Source: a virus. From it: a DNA stretch of 20,710 bases. The DNA is taken from the IMG/VR virus record IMGVR_UViG_3300025264_000145, positions 1 to 20,710 of that record. One strand, 5' to 3'. The notes under the pieces were generated by a model. That model was not told the origin of the DNA and ran no database searches. It saw nothing but the letters and a program-made list of their open reading frames with translations. Made by a program: the position numbers and the translations under genes. Shown here in pieces: positions 5,407 to 11,707 of this stretch. The first letter of the stretch is position 1. Every line of letters begins with the position of its first letter.

Positions 5407-8046
5407 ATGAAATTCGTAAGTGCGGCACATTTAACTGGTGGCGGTACAATAGGTGGCGACCTGACCATTTCAGGTGATTTAACTGTAAGTGGTGAAGGTG
5501 GATTTGCATATTCAGAAGTATTAGAAGGCAATTTATCTATTACTCAAACTGCTGACCAAGCTACAGGTATTGGTCTTTATGTTAGTAGAGACTTAGCATC
5601 TTCAGCGACCAATGCTCCGCTTGTAAAAATTGTTAATGACAATTCTGGAGACGACCAAACGGCTTTATGGATACAGCAAGATGGTGCTTCGTATGGCGTA
5701 TATATAGATACGAATGCATCGTCTAATCATAGTATGATTTTTGACCAACCAGCGACAACAGATGCGGCTGTTATAAGAATAGATGGTGCTGGTGCTTTAA
5801 CAACTGGAGCCATATTTAATGCAAATATAACATCTGCAAACCTTGAAACGGGGGGAAATACAGGTGCTTTCAGAATTATTCATAGTGCTAATAGTGGAAG
5901 TAAAATAGCCAATATAATGCACTTACATAATGACCATGCAAGTTCTGTTGCGGTGGTTCCATTAAAGATTCAGCAAGATAGTACAGGCAGTGCCCTTGAA
6001 CTTAATGGGTCTACATCTGATGATTTTGCGGCGTTCAAACTGGTAAACTCTAAATCACAAAGTAATTCGACTGCTTTTGGCACTTATATTGATTTTGAAT
6101 TTGAAAATAGTGTAGGAACAAGCACATCAAGATTCGGTGTTATTGAAGATGGTGTTGATGATTGGGGTGCGTTTTATTTTTCTACTAAAGCATCCGCAGG
6201 CACACCAACAGAGAGAATGCGGATTAACCATGATGGCAATGTGGGAATTGGAACTACGCCACAAAGCCCACTCCATTTACATCAAGCGACATCTGGTGCA
6301 ACTTATATGCAGTTCACAAATAGCACAACTGGAAATAGCGATGCATCTTCTGGGACAAGGATAGGTTTAGACTTAAATGAGAAATTTGTTATTTATCATC
6401 AAGAAGACACAGATATTAATTTTTTCACAGGAGCAACTCCCACGCAAAAAATGACCATCTTATCTGGTGGCAATGTGGGAATTGGAATTGCGACACCAGC
6501 AGCAGCACTTGAAATTAATTCTGACGGTGCGGCGTTTGAGGTCGCAAGTGCGTCTGGGACAAATCGGTTTTCAGTGGATGGTGGTGGGACAATAGCAACT
6601 AATGCGAACTTTACTATCGGAACAAACAAGACATTTACAGGCGGCAACTGTACTTTGAATTTAAATGCTTCAGGAAGTAATAATTCAACTACAATTCAAA
6701 ATTCTGATGATATAATATTGCAACCAACCTCAGGCAATGTGGGAATTGGCGAATCGGTTCCATTAGGTAAGCTCCATATTAAAACCGCTGATAGTGGTGC
6801 ATCTGTCACTGCCCACGGAGATGAATTAGTAGTAGAAGGGTCAGCACGTTCAGGAATTAGCATATTGTCAGGAAATACTTCAAAGGGAGGACTTTATTTT
6901 GCGGATGATGGTTCAAATGATATAGGTTCTATTAGGTATGACCATAATGATAATTCCTTAGAGTTTATAACGAAGGGTACAGCAGATAGAATACGTATCA
7001 CTTCAGCAGGCAATGTGGGAATTGGAATTGCGGCTCCCACAGCAATGCTTGAAGTTAATAATATTACCATTAATTCTGATGATTATACTACTTCTGATGA
7101 CTTTATTGGTATTCGTGGGTTGTTTAAATACACAGGAGCATCAGGTAAAGATTTTGATAGTGGTGAGGATTTATATGGTGCAATAATTGCAGTTGAATTT
7201 GACGATTCTCAAAGTGCTGGTGCATTTCGGAATCTAATTGCAGTAAACGGAGATAGTACTGCAACTGATTGTGCTGATTCTGGAGAGGTTGTAGGTGGAC
7301 AATTTAGGGGTAAGGTTGGTCACGCAGATGCTGATGTAAATAATGTTATTGGTGTAGAAGCTACTGCTTTAATTACTGATGGTACAGTAGATACCAATAC
7401 TTATGGTGTAAAGGTATTGGTAGATGGTGATGATGGTGCTGTAGCTGGAGATGTTTTTGGAGTTGATATAGATGTAGATATAGAATCCCCGTTAGAAGTT
7501 GCTGGTGATGTTATCGGGATGAAAATATCAGTAGACGATGACGATGCTTCTGCTGGTGATTGTTATGGTATGCAAATTAATTGTGCTTCTAATGTAGATG
7601 CCGCTATTGATTTAGTAGGTGGTGGTATAAAATTCCCAGCAACTCAGGCGGCAAGTGCAGATGGAAACACTCTTGACGATTATGAAGAAGGCACTTGGAC
7701 ACCTACACTTACCAATATGACTATTGGGAATGGTGCTGTAGTGGCAACATATACAAAGATTGGTCGGTTGGTTCATCTTAATTGTAAAGTCACCCTTGGC
7801 GGAACTTCAAGCGTTGATGGTGCTTGGACTTTTACAAATCTACCGTTTGCTGTTCCAAACAATTCCGTTCCAATTCAATGTATGTTCGAGGATAGCGGAA
7901 CGGCTACTTTTCCTGCTTGGGGTTTTGTCGTATCAAATGTCGTATATCTGAGAGGGATTGCTGGTAATGCGGCGATTAACGCAACGACACCGTTTACTTG
8001 GGCAACCGGTGATGTAATCTACTGGTCTGTTGTATATGAAGATTAA
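5407..8046 (+). CDS. Tail or head fiber protein with GNVGIG repeats
   Basis: An 879-residue fibrous protein. Residues 1-35 contain 'GGGTIGGDLTISGDLTVSGE', the repeated beta pattern typical of phage fiber shafts. Residues 35-540 are beta-rich with four GNVGIG motifs (starting about 277, 355, 443 and 535), each after a strand ending in 'RMRINHD'- or 'KMTILSG'-like sequence, as in many phage fibers and adhesins. Residues about 545-735 are Asp-rich, with an 18-residue periodic motif (see repeat entry). From about 755 a final domain begins 'LDDYEEGTWTPTL' and runs to the end, a module I know as the tip of many aquatic phage fibers and probably the receptor-binding part. No S74 self-cleaving chaperone is seen at the end. 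Expected to be a trimer. Placement after the capsid genes leaves open a head-fiber role. Confidence 0.78.
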   Translation: MKFVSAAHLTGGGTIGGDLTISGDLTVSGEGGFAYSEVLEGNLSITQTADQATGIGLYVSRDLASSATNAPLVKIVNDNSGDDQTALWIQQDGASYGVYIDTNASSNHSMIFDQPATTDAAVIRIDGAGALTTGAIFNANITSANLETGGNTGAFRIIHSANSGSKIANIMHLHNDHASSVAVVPLKIQQDSTGSALELNGSTSDDFAAFKLVNSKSQSNSTAFGTYIDFEFENSVGTSTSRFGVIEDGVDDWGAFYFSTKASAGTPTERMRINHDGNVGIGTTPQSPLHLHQATSGATYMQFTNSTTGNSDASSGTRIGLDLNEKFVIYHQEDTDINFFTGATPTQKMTILSGGNVGIGIATPAAALEINSDGAAFEVASASGTNRFSVDGGGTIATNANFTIGTNKTFTGGNCTLNLNASGSNNSTTIQNSDDIILQPTSGNVGIGESVPLGKLHIKTADSGASVTAHGDELVVEGSARSGISILSGNTSKGGLYFADDGSNDIGSIRYDHNDNSLEFITKGTADRIRITSAGNVGIGIAAPTAMLEVNNITINSDDYTTSDDFIGIRGLFKYTGASGKDFDSGEDLYGAIIAVEFDDSQSAGAFRNLIAVNGDSTATDCADSGEVVGGQFRGKVGHADADVNNVIGVEATALITDGTVDTNTYGVKVLVDGDDGAVAGDVFGVDIDVDIESPLEVAGDVIGMKISVDDDDASAGDCYGMQINCASNVDAAIDLVGGGIKFPATQAASADGNTLDDYEEGTWTPTLTNMTIGNGAVVATYTKIGRLVHLNCKVTLGGTSSVDGAWTFTNLPFAVPNNSVPIQCMFEDSGTATFPAWGFVVSNVVYLRGIAGNAAINATTPFTWATGDVIYWSVVYED
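6235..7025 (+). repeat. Four exact 17-nt repeats in the fiber gene
   Basis: GGCAATGTGGGAATTGG occurs exactly at 6235-6251, 6469-6485, 6733-6749 and 7009-7025. Spacings of 234, 264 and 276 nt are all multiples of three, so recombination between copies would keep the frame and change shaft length. Each encodes GNVGI plus the first two bases of a Gly codon. DNA identity exceeds what the protein motif alone needs, since Gly, Val and Ile have several codons. Confidence 0.85.
7345..7578 (+). repeat. Five-fold 18-residue protein repeat in the fiber shaft
   Basis: A motif of the form [V/T/C]-[I/Y/F]-G-[V/M]-x-[V/I/A] recurs with its Gly codon at 7351, 7405, 7459, 7516 and 7567 (residues 649, 667, 685, 704 and 721), that is every 17-19 residues. 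The units read VIGVEA, TYGVKV, VFGVDI, VIGMKI and CYGMQI, with Asp-rich turns between. Looser copies (FIGIRG near 7102, LYGAII near 7171) may precede. The period suggests a beta-helical or stacked-strand shaft just before the tip domain. Confidence 0.6.
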
Positions 8047-8059
8047 AATGATAAATATT

Positions 8060-8077
8060 CTTAACTGGATAGTTAAG
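8060..8077 (+). other. Perfect 7-bp inverted repeat between genes
   Basis: CTTAACT (8060-8066) and AGTTAAG (8071-8077) flank the four-base loop GGAT, 14 nt after the fiber stop and before the ribosome site of the next gene. It is AT-rich and has no U-tract, so it is a weak RNA hairpin or a small protein-binding palindrome. Confidence 0.35.
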
Positions 8078-8102
8078 TGGAACAAATAACAAGGAGTCAA
8101 TA

Positions 8103-8345
8103 ATGGCTTTAGAAAAGAAAGTAACATACGATTATGAGGTTCGTGGCGAATATAAATGTATTCAAGAAAGAAAACGAACTGCCGTTGAGGAAGATGGTAA
8201 GGAACTATCGTATTCATATAGCAGACGGGTATTATCACCCGATGCAGATGTATCGTCTGAATCAGATGAAATAAAAGGTATGGCATCTGCACTATGGACT
8301 GATGAAGTGAAAGCGGCATGGGCGGCTAAACAGGCACCAGAATAA
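8103..8345 (+). CDS. Small fiber-associated hypothetical protein (80 aa)
   Basis: An 80-residue soluble protein with strong ribosome site AGGAG. It reads MALEKKVTYDYEVRGEYKCI, then 'EDGKELSYSYSRRVLSPDAD', an acidic linker and a C-terminal helix 'ALWTDEVKAAWAAKQAPE'. I recognise this pattern (strand 'YEVRGEYK', 'R-x-V-x-x-P-D-x-D', 'W-T-D-E-V-K-A') as a small protein often found next to fiber genes in aquatic phages. To my knowledge its function is unknown. A role as fiber partner or assembly factor is inference from position. Its initiation region (8092-8108) is identical over 17 nt to that of the next gene. Confidence 0.65.
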   Translation: MALEKKVTYDYEVRGEYKCIQERKRTAVEEDGKELSYSYSRRVLSPDADVSSESDEIKGMASALWTDEVKAAWAAKQAPE

Positions 8346-8369
8346 TTAACTAACAAACAGGAGTCAATA

Positions 8370-8645
8370 ATGGCTAAAGACAAAAAAGAAAAGCCAGTCT
8401 TGAATCTCGATGGAGAAAAGTATTTCATTGATGATATGACTGATTCACAAAAAGAACTTGCAGGTCGAGTGGCATTAGACCAAGACCATGTAGGTGATAT
8501 ACAGAATAAGCTGAGAACAAATGCTTTCGTTAGGCAACAATTAGTTGAGTGCGAAAAGGTGTTTGTAGAGAAGTTTCAAAAAGGTCATGCAGAACTCAAG
8601 AAAGTCTTAGAACCTGAAGCTGAAGAGGTAGAAGCAGAAGCATGA
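8370..8645 (+). CDS. Small hypothetical protein (91 aa), DUF6447-like pattern
   Basis: A 91-residue protein with Lys-rich start, then 'PVLNLDGEKYFIDDMTDSQK', a run of helix ('LDQDHVGDIQNKLRTNAF') and a Glu-rich tail (EPEAEEVEAEA). The order 'I/L-x-x-D-G-x-x-Y-x-x-D-D-[LM]-[ST]-x-x' followed by a coiled helix resembles small phage proteins that I recall being annotated as DUF6447, common beside fiber genes. The assignment is from memory and uncertain. It shares its ribosome-site context with the preceding gene and overlaps the next one by four bases (ATGA), so the three are likely co-translated. Confidence 0.62.
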   Translation: MAKDKKEKPVLNLDGEKYFIDDMTDSQKELAGRVALDQDHVGDIQNKLRTNAFVRQQLVECEKVFVEKFQKGHAELKKVLEPEAEEVEAEA

Positions 8646-9085
8646 TTGTAAGAAGGTGTAGTCAGGGTCATCGAGTTAGGATTCATAGAAATACAACTCC
8701 GGGTGCAATACGCACAAAAACTTATGCGGATGGGTCTACAGAGACTCTGACTTACCCTTCGTCTTATACATACTTTGTTGATGTAGATGGTGATATAGAA
8801 AAGAGAAGTAACAGTTTTAAGACCATTGAAAATTTTTATGTGGCTGAGTGTGCCAAGAAACATGGTGATGGACATGGTAGACTGCTTGTTGGAAAGCATA
8901 ATCTTGTTAATGGTGTTGCCACCACACAAGCAGAATATCCAACATCATCGAATACTAAATCACAAATAAAAGATTTTTACGATAAGCGTGGCATTGTTTA
9001 TAAAAACAGTGAAACTAAAAATGAATTGCTGTCAAGAATCGTTATTAATATCGAAGCCAGCAAAACAAAACATTATAGGAATTAA
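8642..9085 (+). CDS. Hypothetical protein with C-terminal HeH/SAP-like motif
   Basis: 147 residues, ATGA overlap with the upstream gene. The N-terminus is basic (MIVRRCSQGHRVRIHRN) and followed by Thr/Tyr-rich strand-like sequence. The C-terminal part, about residues 107-135, reads 'SQIKDFYDKRGIVYKNSETK' then 'NELLSRI'. This is the helix-extended loop-helix pattern of HeH/LEM/SAP/Rho-N motifs, where 'I-x-x-[FL]-L-x-x-R-G-I-x-Y-x-x-x-x-x-K-x-E-L-L' is typical. Those motifs bind nucleic acid or protein, and in phages they occur as C-terminal tags of structural or joining proteins. The rest is unrecognised. Cys 6 and other His/Cys residues do not make a clear zinc site. Confidence 0.68.
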   Translation: MIVRRCSQGHRVRIHRNTTPGAIRTKTYADGSTETLTYPSSYTYFVDVDGDIEKRSNSFKTIENFYVAECAKKHGDGHGRLLVGKHNLVNGVATTQAEYPTSSNTKSQIKDFYDKRGIVYKNSETKNELLSRIVINIEASKTKHYRN

Positions 9086-9086
9086 T

Positions 9087-9200
9087 ATGGAAACATTAAA
9101 AGAACATTTAGATAAAATCTTTGGATTTGTCCTTGGATTTACTATTGGATTTTTAGTAGCTGGAGTTGCTTCAGCACATGGTTGGCTGACGGGCTTCTAA
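9087..9200 (+). CDS. Small single-pass membrane protein (37 aa)
   Basis: First gene of the lysis cassette. The frame from ATG 9087 encodes 37 residues: a short charged start (METLKEHLDK) and one transmembrane segment of about 20 residues (FGFVLGFTIGFLVAGVASAH), ending GWLTGF. AGGA lies at 9077-9080, seven bases before the ATG. A longer reading from ATG 8988 is rejected because it runs through the preceding gene with non-protein-like sequence. Tiny single-pass proteins in this position can act as holin, antiholin or pinholin-like partners. That role is inferred from context. Confidence 0.6.
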   Translation: METLKEHLDKIFGFVLGFTIGFLVAGVASAHGWLTGF

Positions 9201-9201
9201 C

Positions 9202-9495
9202 ATGAAAAGCCCAATTGCTAAGTTTGTTAATTGGCAACTATCTACTGGTCAGCTTGACCATTGGACATCTTATCATTTAGCAGCAGGAGTATTTTTATGC
9301 AAGATATTCCAGTGGCTGCACTGGTCAGACTTCTGGTGTGTGGCTGGAGTATTCATTATTGGCGTTTTATGGGAGGTATTTGAGTGGTTTATTGAGGGAG
9401 ATGAGGAAACCTATGGCTCAAAGAAAAGATGGGCATATAACTCATTTGCTGATGTGTTTGTTGAAACTGGTGTAGCGTGGTGGATGGTACTGTAA
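9202..9495 (+). CDS. Trp-rich integral membrane protein (97 aa)
   Basis: Starts one base after the previous stop. It has about three hydrophobic segments (residues about 24-38, 43-60 and 82-97). Ten of 97 residues are Trp. Polar residues lie at positions that look conserved in type: H25 and G29 in the first segment, W57-E58 and E61 at the end of the second, and N80-S81 and D84 before the third. A 'His ... Trp-Glu-x-x-Glu ... Asn-x-x-x-Asp' order is reminiscent of small integral membrane families such as YjdF/DUF2238, but the match is loose. Within a run of small membrane genes before a lysozyme, a holin or lysis-accessory role is plausible. An inserted membrane function unrelated to lysis is the alternative. 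Confidence 0.65.
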   Translation: MKSPIAKFVNWQLSTGQLDHWTSYHLAAGVFLCKIFQWLHWSDFWCVAGVFIIGVLWEVFEWFIEGDEETYGSKKRWAYNSFADVFVETGVAWWMVL

Positions 9496-9810
9496 ATGGA
9501 ATTCATAAAAATATACGCTGAGTATGGCGCAGTTGGGATACTTGTAATTTTATTTGTTATCACTTTCATAAAGCAAAGTAAAACAACAGATATTCAGGCA
9601 AAATCATTAGAAGCGTTAAAAGTTGAAAATGAGGGTCAATCTAAAAATATTGAGAATATCGAGGCTATCGTGCTGAAATTCTTGGACAGGTGGAATCGTT
9701 CAGATGAGATTAGAGACAGGCGGCACGAAGATATGGTAGGGGAATTGAATGATTTGAGTGATGTGATGATGGAAGTCAAAGGCTCTGTATCAAGGATAAA
9801 CGGGAAATGA
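9496..9810 (+). CDS. Holin-like protein, N-terminal TM plus coiled coil (104 aa)
   Basis: Starts directly after the previous stop. One membrane segment at residues about 10-26 (YGAVGILVILFVITFIK) is followed by a long charged helix with heptad-like spacing ('IENIEAIVLKFLDRWNRSDE' and on to residue 100). The short N-terminus (MEFIKIYAEYG) plus membrane segment plus charged helix resembles BhlA/UviB-type holin-like proteins, though the helix here is longer than usual. If the helix faced outwards, it could act as an inner-membrane spanin. Its stop overlaps the next ATG (ATGA), and the next protein has the mirror topology. Confidence 0.6.
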   Translation: MEFIKIYAEYGAVGILVILFVITFIKQSKTTDIQAKSLEALKVENEGQSKNIENIEAIVLKFLDRWNRSDEIRDRRHEDMVGELNDLSDVMMEVKGSVSRINGK

Positions 9811-10031
9811 GTGTAGAAAGATACCGGGAAGAAGTTACTGCAAGGCTTGTTAAATTAGATGAGCGACAAATTAGTATATTTAAGGCATTGCAAAGGGTGG
9901 ACAAACAATTGAGCAATATGAATGGTAAAGTAGAAAAACACTCGATAGATATCGAGAGAATCAAGACATATGGTTCATTTGCAGTGTTGATAGTTCCAAT
10001 CATTGCATCAATAATAATAAAAGTAATATAG
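9807..10031 (+). CDS. XhlA-like holin partner (74 aa)
   Basis: Starts at ATGA overlapping the previous stop. Residues 1-52 form a charged amphipathic helix with heptad spacing ('ARLVKLDERQISIFKALQRV' then 'KQLSNMNGKVEKHSIDIERI'). Residues 55-74 are a single C-terminal membrane segment (GSFAVLIVPIIASIIIKVI). Soluble coiled coil followed by one C-terminal membrane span is the layout of XhlA (haemolysin XhlA/holin accessory) proteins of about 70-90 residues, which act with a holin and an endolysin. Length and layout fit well; the sequence match is from memory. Confidence 0.65.
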   Translation: MSVERYREEVTARLVKLDERQISIFKALQRVDKQLSNMNGKVEKHSIDIERIKTYGSFAVLIVPIIASIIIKVI

Positions 10032-10044
10032 AAACGGAGAAATA

Positions 10045-10293
10045 ATGGATACTGTAGTACAATTCTGTAAAGATAATTGGATGGTTGTTGGCGGCACTGT
10101 TGGTGTTTTAGTCGGTGCTGGCTACGTTCCATTTGTAAGAACGCTTATTTTCAAGGGTCTCAAGACCTGTATGAGTGAAGCATTCTTAAAGGAAGTCTTT
10201 CTTGGTTTGGCAGAAAAGTATGTTAAATCGACCAAGACCAGATTAGATGATGTATGGTTCAGCCAGTTGAAAAAAAGCATAGATGAATCATAA
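10045..10293 (+). CDS. Small membrane protein, holin-like (82 aa)
   Basis: An 82-residue protein with GGAG ribosome site. A Gly/Val-rich membrane segment at about residues 12-30 (WMVVGGTVGVLVGAGYVPF) is followed by an amphipathic, basic C-terminal helix ending 'TRLDDVWFSQLKKSIDES'. I know the ending 'DD-x-W-F-x-x-L-K' from small phage proteins next to lysozymes, function unproven. It overlaps the lysozyme gene by 11 nt, a typical holin-endolysin arrangement, which makes it the best holin candidate of the cassette. Confidence 0.6.
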   Translation: MDTVVQFCKDNWMVVGGTVGVLVGAGYVPFVRTLIFKGLKTCMSEAFLKEVFLGLAEKYVKSTKTRLDDVWFSQLKKSIDES

Positions 10294-10765
10294 GCAAATC
10301 AAAAAGCTGATTGATACCACATTGAAAAAAATGCATATGTGGTCTGAAGAAGCGGTAGAGCTTGTATTCTTGACAGGGCTTGTAGAGTCTGGTTATGATT
10401 ATATATACCAGATAGGTTCAGGAATAGCACGCTCGTTCTGGCAGGTGGAATCATTTACAGCAAAAGATTGTGTTGATAACTACCTTGTTTTCAGGAACAG
10501 GACATTTTCCGATGTTGCATCTGCGCTCCAGAGGGATGTCGATGAAGTAAAGAAGATGTCTCAGGACGATTTACATGAATTGCTGTGGCATGATATTGTT
10601 GCTGGTATAGTCTTTTGCAGGCTTAAATATCGTAGAGTACCAACACCGATACCGAATGACATAGAAGGTCTTGCCCGTTACTGGAAAGACCACTACAATA
10701 CGGAATCTGGAGCTGGAACAATTAGTCACTTTTTAGAGATGTCAGAGACAAGGAAAGACAAATGA
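10283..10765 (+). CDS. Lysozyme-like peptidoglycan hydrolase
   Basis: A 160-residue protein of the goose-lysozyme/lytic-transglycosylase-like type seen in many phages. 'LTGLVESGYDYIYQ' contains the probable catalytic Glu at position 35, followed by 'FWQVESFTAKD' (Gln 54) and, near the end, 'LARYWKDHYNTESGAGT', the 'YWK-x-H-Y-N-T-x-x-G-x-G-T' signature I associate with this phage family. No signal peptide or membrane span is seen, so as an endolysin it would need a holin, which the upstream genes could supply. The loop that usually reads like GPALGxxQ is here GSGIARSFWQ. An alternative is a virion-associated enzyme that opens the wall during DNA entry; the overlap with holin-like genes favours lysis. 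Overlaps its neighbours on both sides (11 nt and ATGA). Confidence 0.78.
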   Translation: MNHKQIKKLIDTTLKKMHMWSEEAVELVFLTGLVESGYDYIYQIGSGIARSFWQVESFTAKDCVDNYLVFRNRTFSDVASALQRDVDEVKKMSQDDLHELLWHDIVAGIVFCRLKYRRVPTPIPNDIEGLARYWKDHYNTESGAGTISHFLEMSETRKDK

Positions 10766-11097
10766 AAGTAGGATTATTAGATTTAGAAACAGTGCCACAC
10801 GCACCTACATCAAAGTTTTTAACAAAAGCAGAGATGCGAAAGATAGATTCTGAATGGATATGGAATCGCCAGAGCTTTATATTCAAACACAAAATTCCGC
10901 TGATGGTTGAACGAAAGCAGGCAGATATGCTTGTTGATAAGTATAATTCGGTTCAATATCACGATAAAAAGGAAGACCTTAGAAAAATGAAGTACAACGA
11001 TTTGAAAAGAATGGGTAGAACCAAGGGTATGTCAAATCAGGATACATTCGTAAAAAAAGAATTATTGATACAGGCAATAGAAGAATTAGATGGCTGA
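10762..11097 (+). CDS. Small protein with C-terminal SAP/Rho-N-like motif (111 aa)
   Basis: 111 residues, ATGA overlap with the lysozyme gene and 8-nt overlap with the next. Residues 1-65 are mixed ('FLTKAEMRKIDSEWIW', 'FIFKHKIPLMVERKQADMLV') and unrecognised. Residues about 73-109 read 'LRKMKYNDLKRMGRTKGM' then 'KKELLIQAIEEL', which fits a SAP/Rho-N/HeH fold: helix, short loop with Gly, helix with K-K-x-E-L-[LI]. A similar motif ends the protein at 8642-9085. Placement just before the adaptor genes suggests a virion joining or head-completion role, but this is inference. Confidence 0.65.
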   Translation: MKVGLLDLETVPHAPTSKFLTKAEMRKIDSEWIWNRQSFIFKHKIPLMVERKQADMLVDKYNSVQYHDKKEDLRKMKYNDLKRMGRTKGMSNQDTFVKKELLIQAIEELDG

Positions 11098-11707
11098 CAA
11101 GACAATAACATACTACGATGTGGTGCAGGAAATCCTCAAGCGGGTGAATGATGCCGATGGTGATATCTATCTTGACAGGGCGAAAGAATTGGTGTATGAA
11201 GGTATATCATCGTTAGCAGTCAGTGAAGGTGTGACCAAAGATGATATTGTAGGAATCTTGAAATCGGAAGTAGTTGATGTTTCAAACCTTGGAGGTAAGT
11301 TACAGATTAAAGGTGATGATAAAGATTTAGAGAATAACCCAGCTAAAATTATCAGTATTGTTGACGACCTTACAGCACCAGACGAGGTTATAATTGGTGG
11401 AATCACAGAACATCGGTATATAGAATTATCATTGGCTGAAGTTAATCGTCTTAATGACCCTGATTATAGCCCGTTCAATGATGAAATATTCTATTACCAA
11501 AGGGGTGATTATATTTATTTTTATCCACAAGAAAGAATGGTTAGTCAAAAATTAGTTATTACTTATATTGCAGAACCAGATAGTTATGCTTATACAGACA
11601 ATCTTTTTGCTGCGTCTTTTTTTGAAAAGTTATATTCCTTTAATTTTATATATAAAGTAATTGATTACGGTGTAGGCAGGATAAGGGAGCAGCAAAGCGG
11701 GGAATAA
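11090..11707 (+). CDS. Head-tail adaptor-like protein, paralog 1
   Basis: 205 residues. An N-terminal helical part ('TITYYDVVQEILKRVNDADG' and 'AKELVYEGISSLAVSEG') is followed by a beta part with 'DEIFYYQRGDYIYFYPQE' (residues 131-148) and 'LVITYIAEPDSY', then a final helix 'FNFIYKVIDYGVGRI'. Closely comparable to the next gene product in all three parts, so the two are duplicates. The layout (helical bundle plus small beta domain) and the position between lysozyme and fiber/hub genes fit adaptor or tail-completion proteins that dock on the portal. The specific function is inferred, as no experimentally known family is clearly matched. Confidence 0.65.
   Translation: MADKTITYYDVVQEILKRVNDADGDIYLDRAKELVYEGISSLAVSEGVTKDDIVGILKSEVVDVSNLGGKLQIKGDDKDLENNPAKIISIVDDLTAPDEVIIGGITEHRYIELSLAEVNRLNDPDYSPFNDEIFYYQRGDYIYFYPQERMVSQKLVITYIAEPDSYAYTDNLFAASFFEKLYSFNFIYKVIDYGVGRIREQQSGE

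Noticed and set aside
6235-7025. CRISPR-like array from the four 17-nt repeats
   Set aside because: Spacings are 234-276 nt, the copies lie inside one reading frame and encode a protein motif.
7681-8046. S74 self-cleaving chaperone at the end of fiber 1, expected after GNVGIG repeats
   Set aside because: No S74-type Ser/Asp/Lys motif is visible. The C-terminus is an EEGTWTP-type module instead.
7681-8046. Diversity-generating retroelement target in the fiber tip
   Set aside because: No template repeat or reverse transcriptase is present in the window, and no AAY-rich variable stretch is visible.
8988-9086. Upstream start for the 37-residue membrane protein
   Set aside because: The extension would run through the end of the preceding gene and add non-hydrophobic, Lys/Cys-containing sequence. 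ATG 9087 has its own AGGA.
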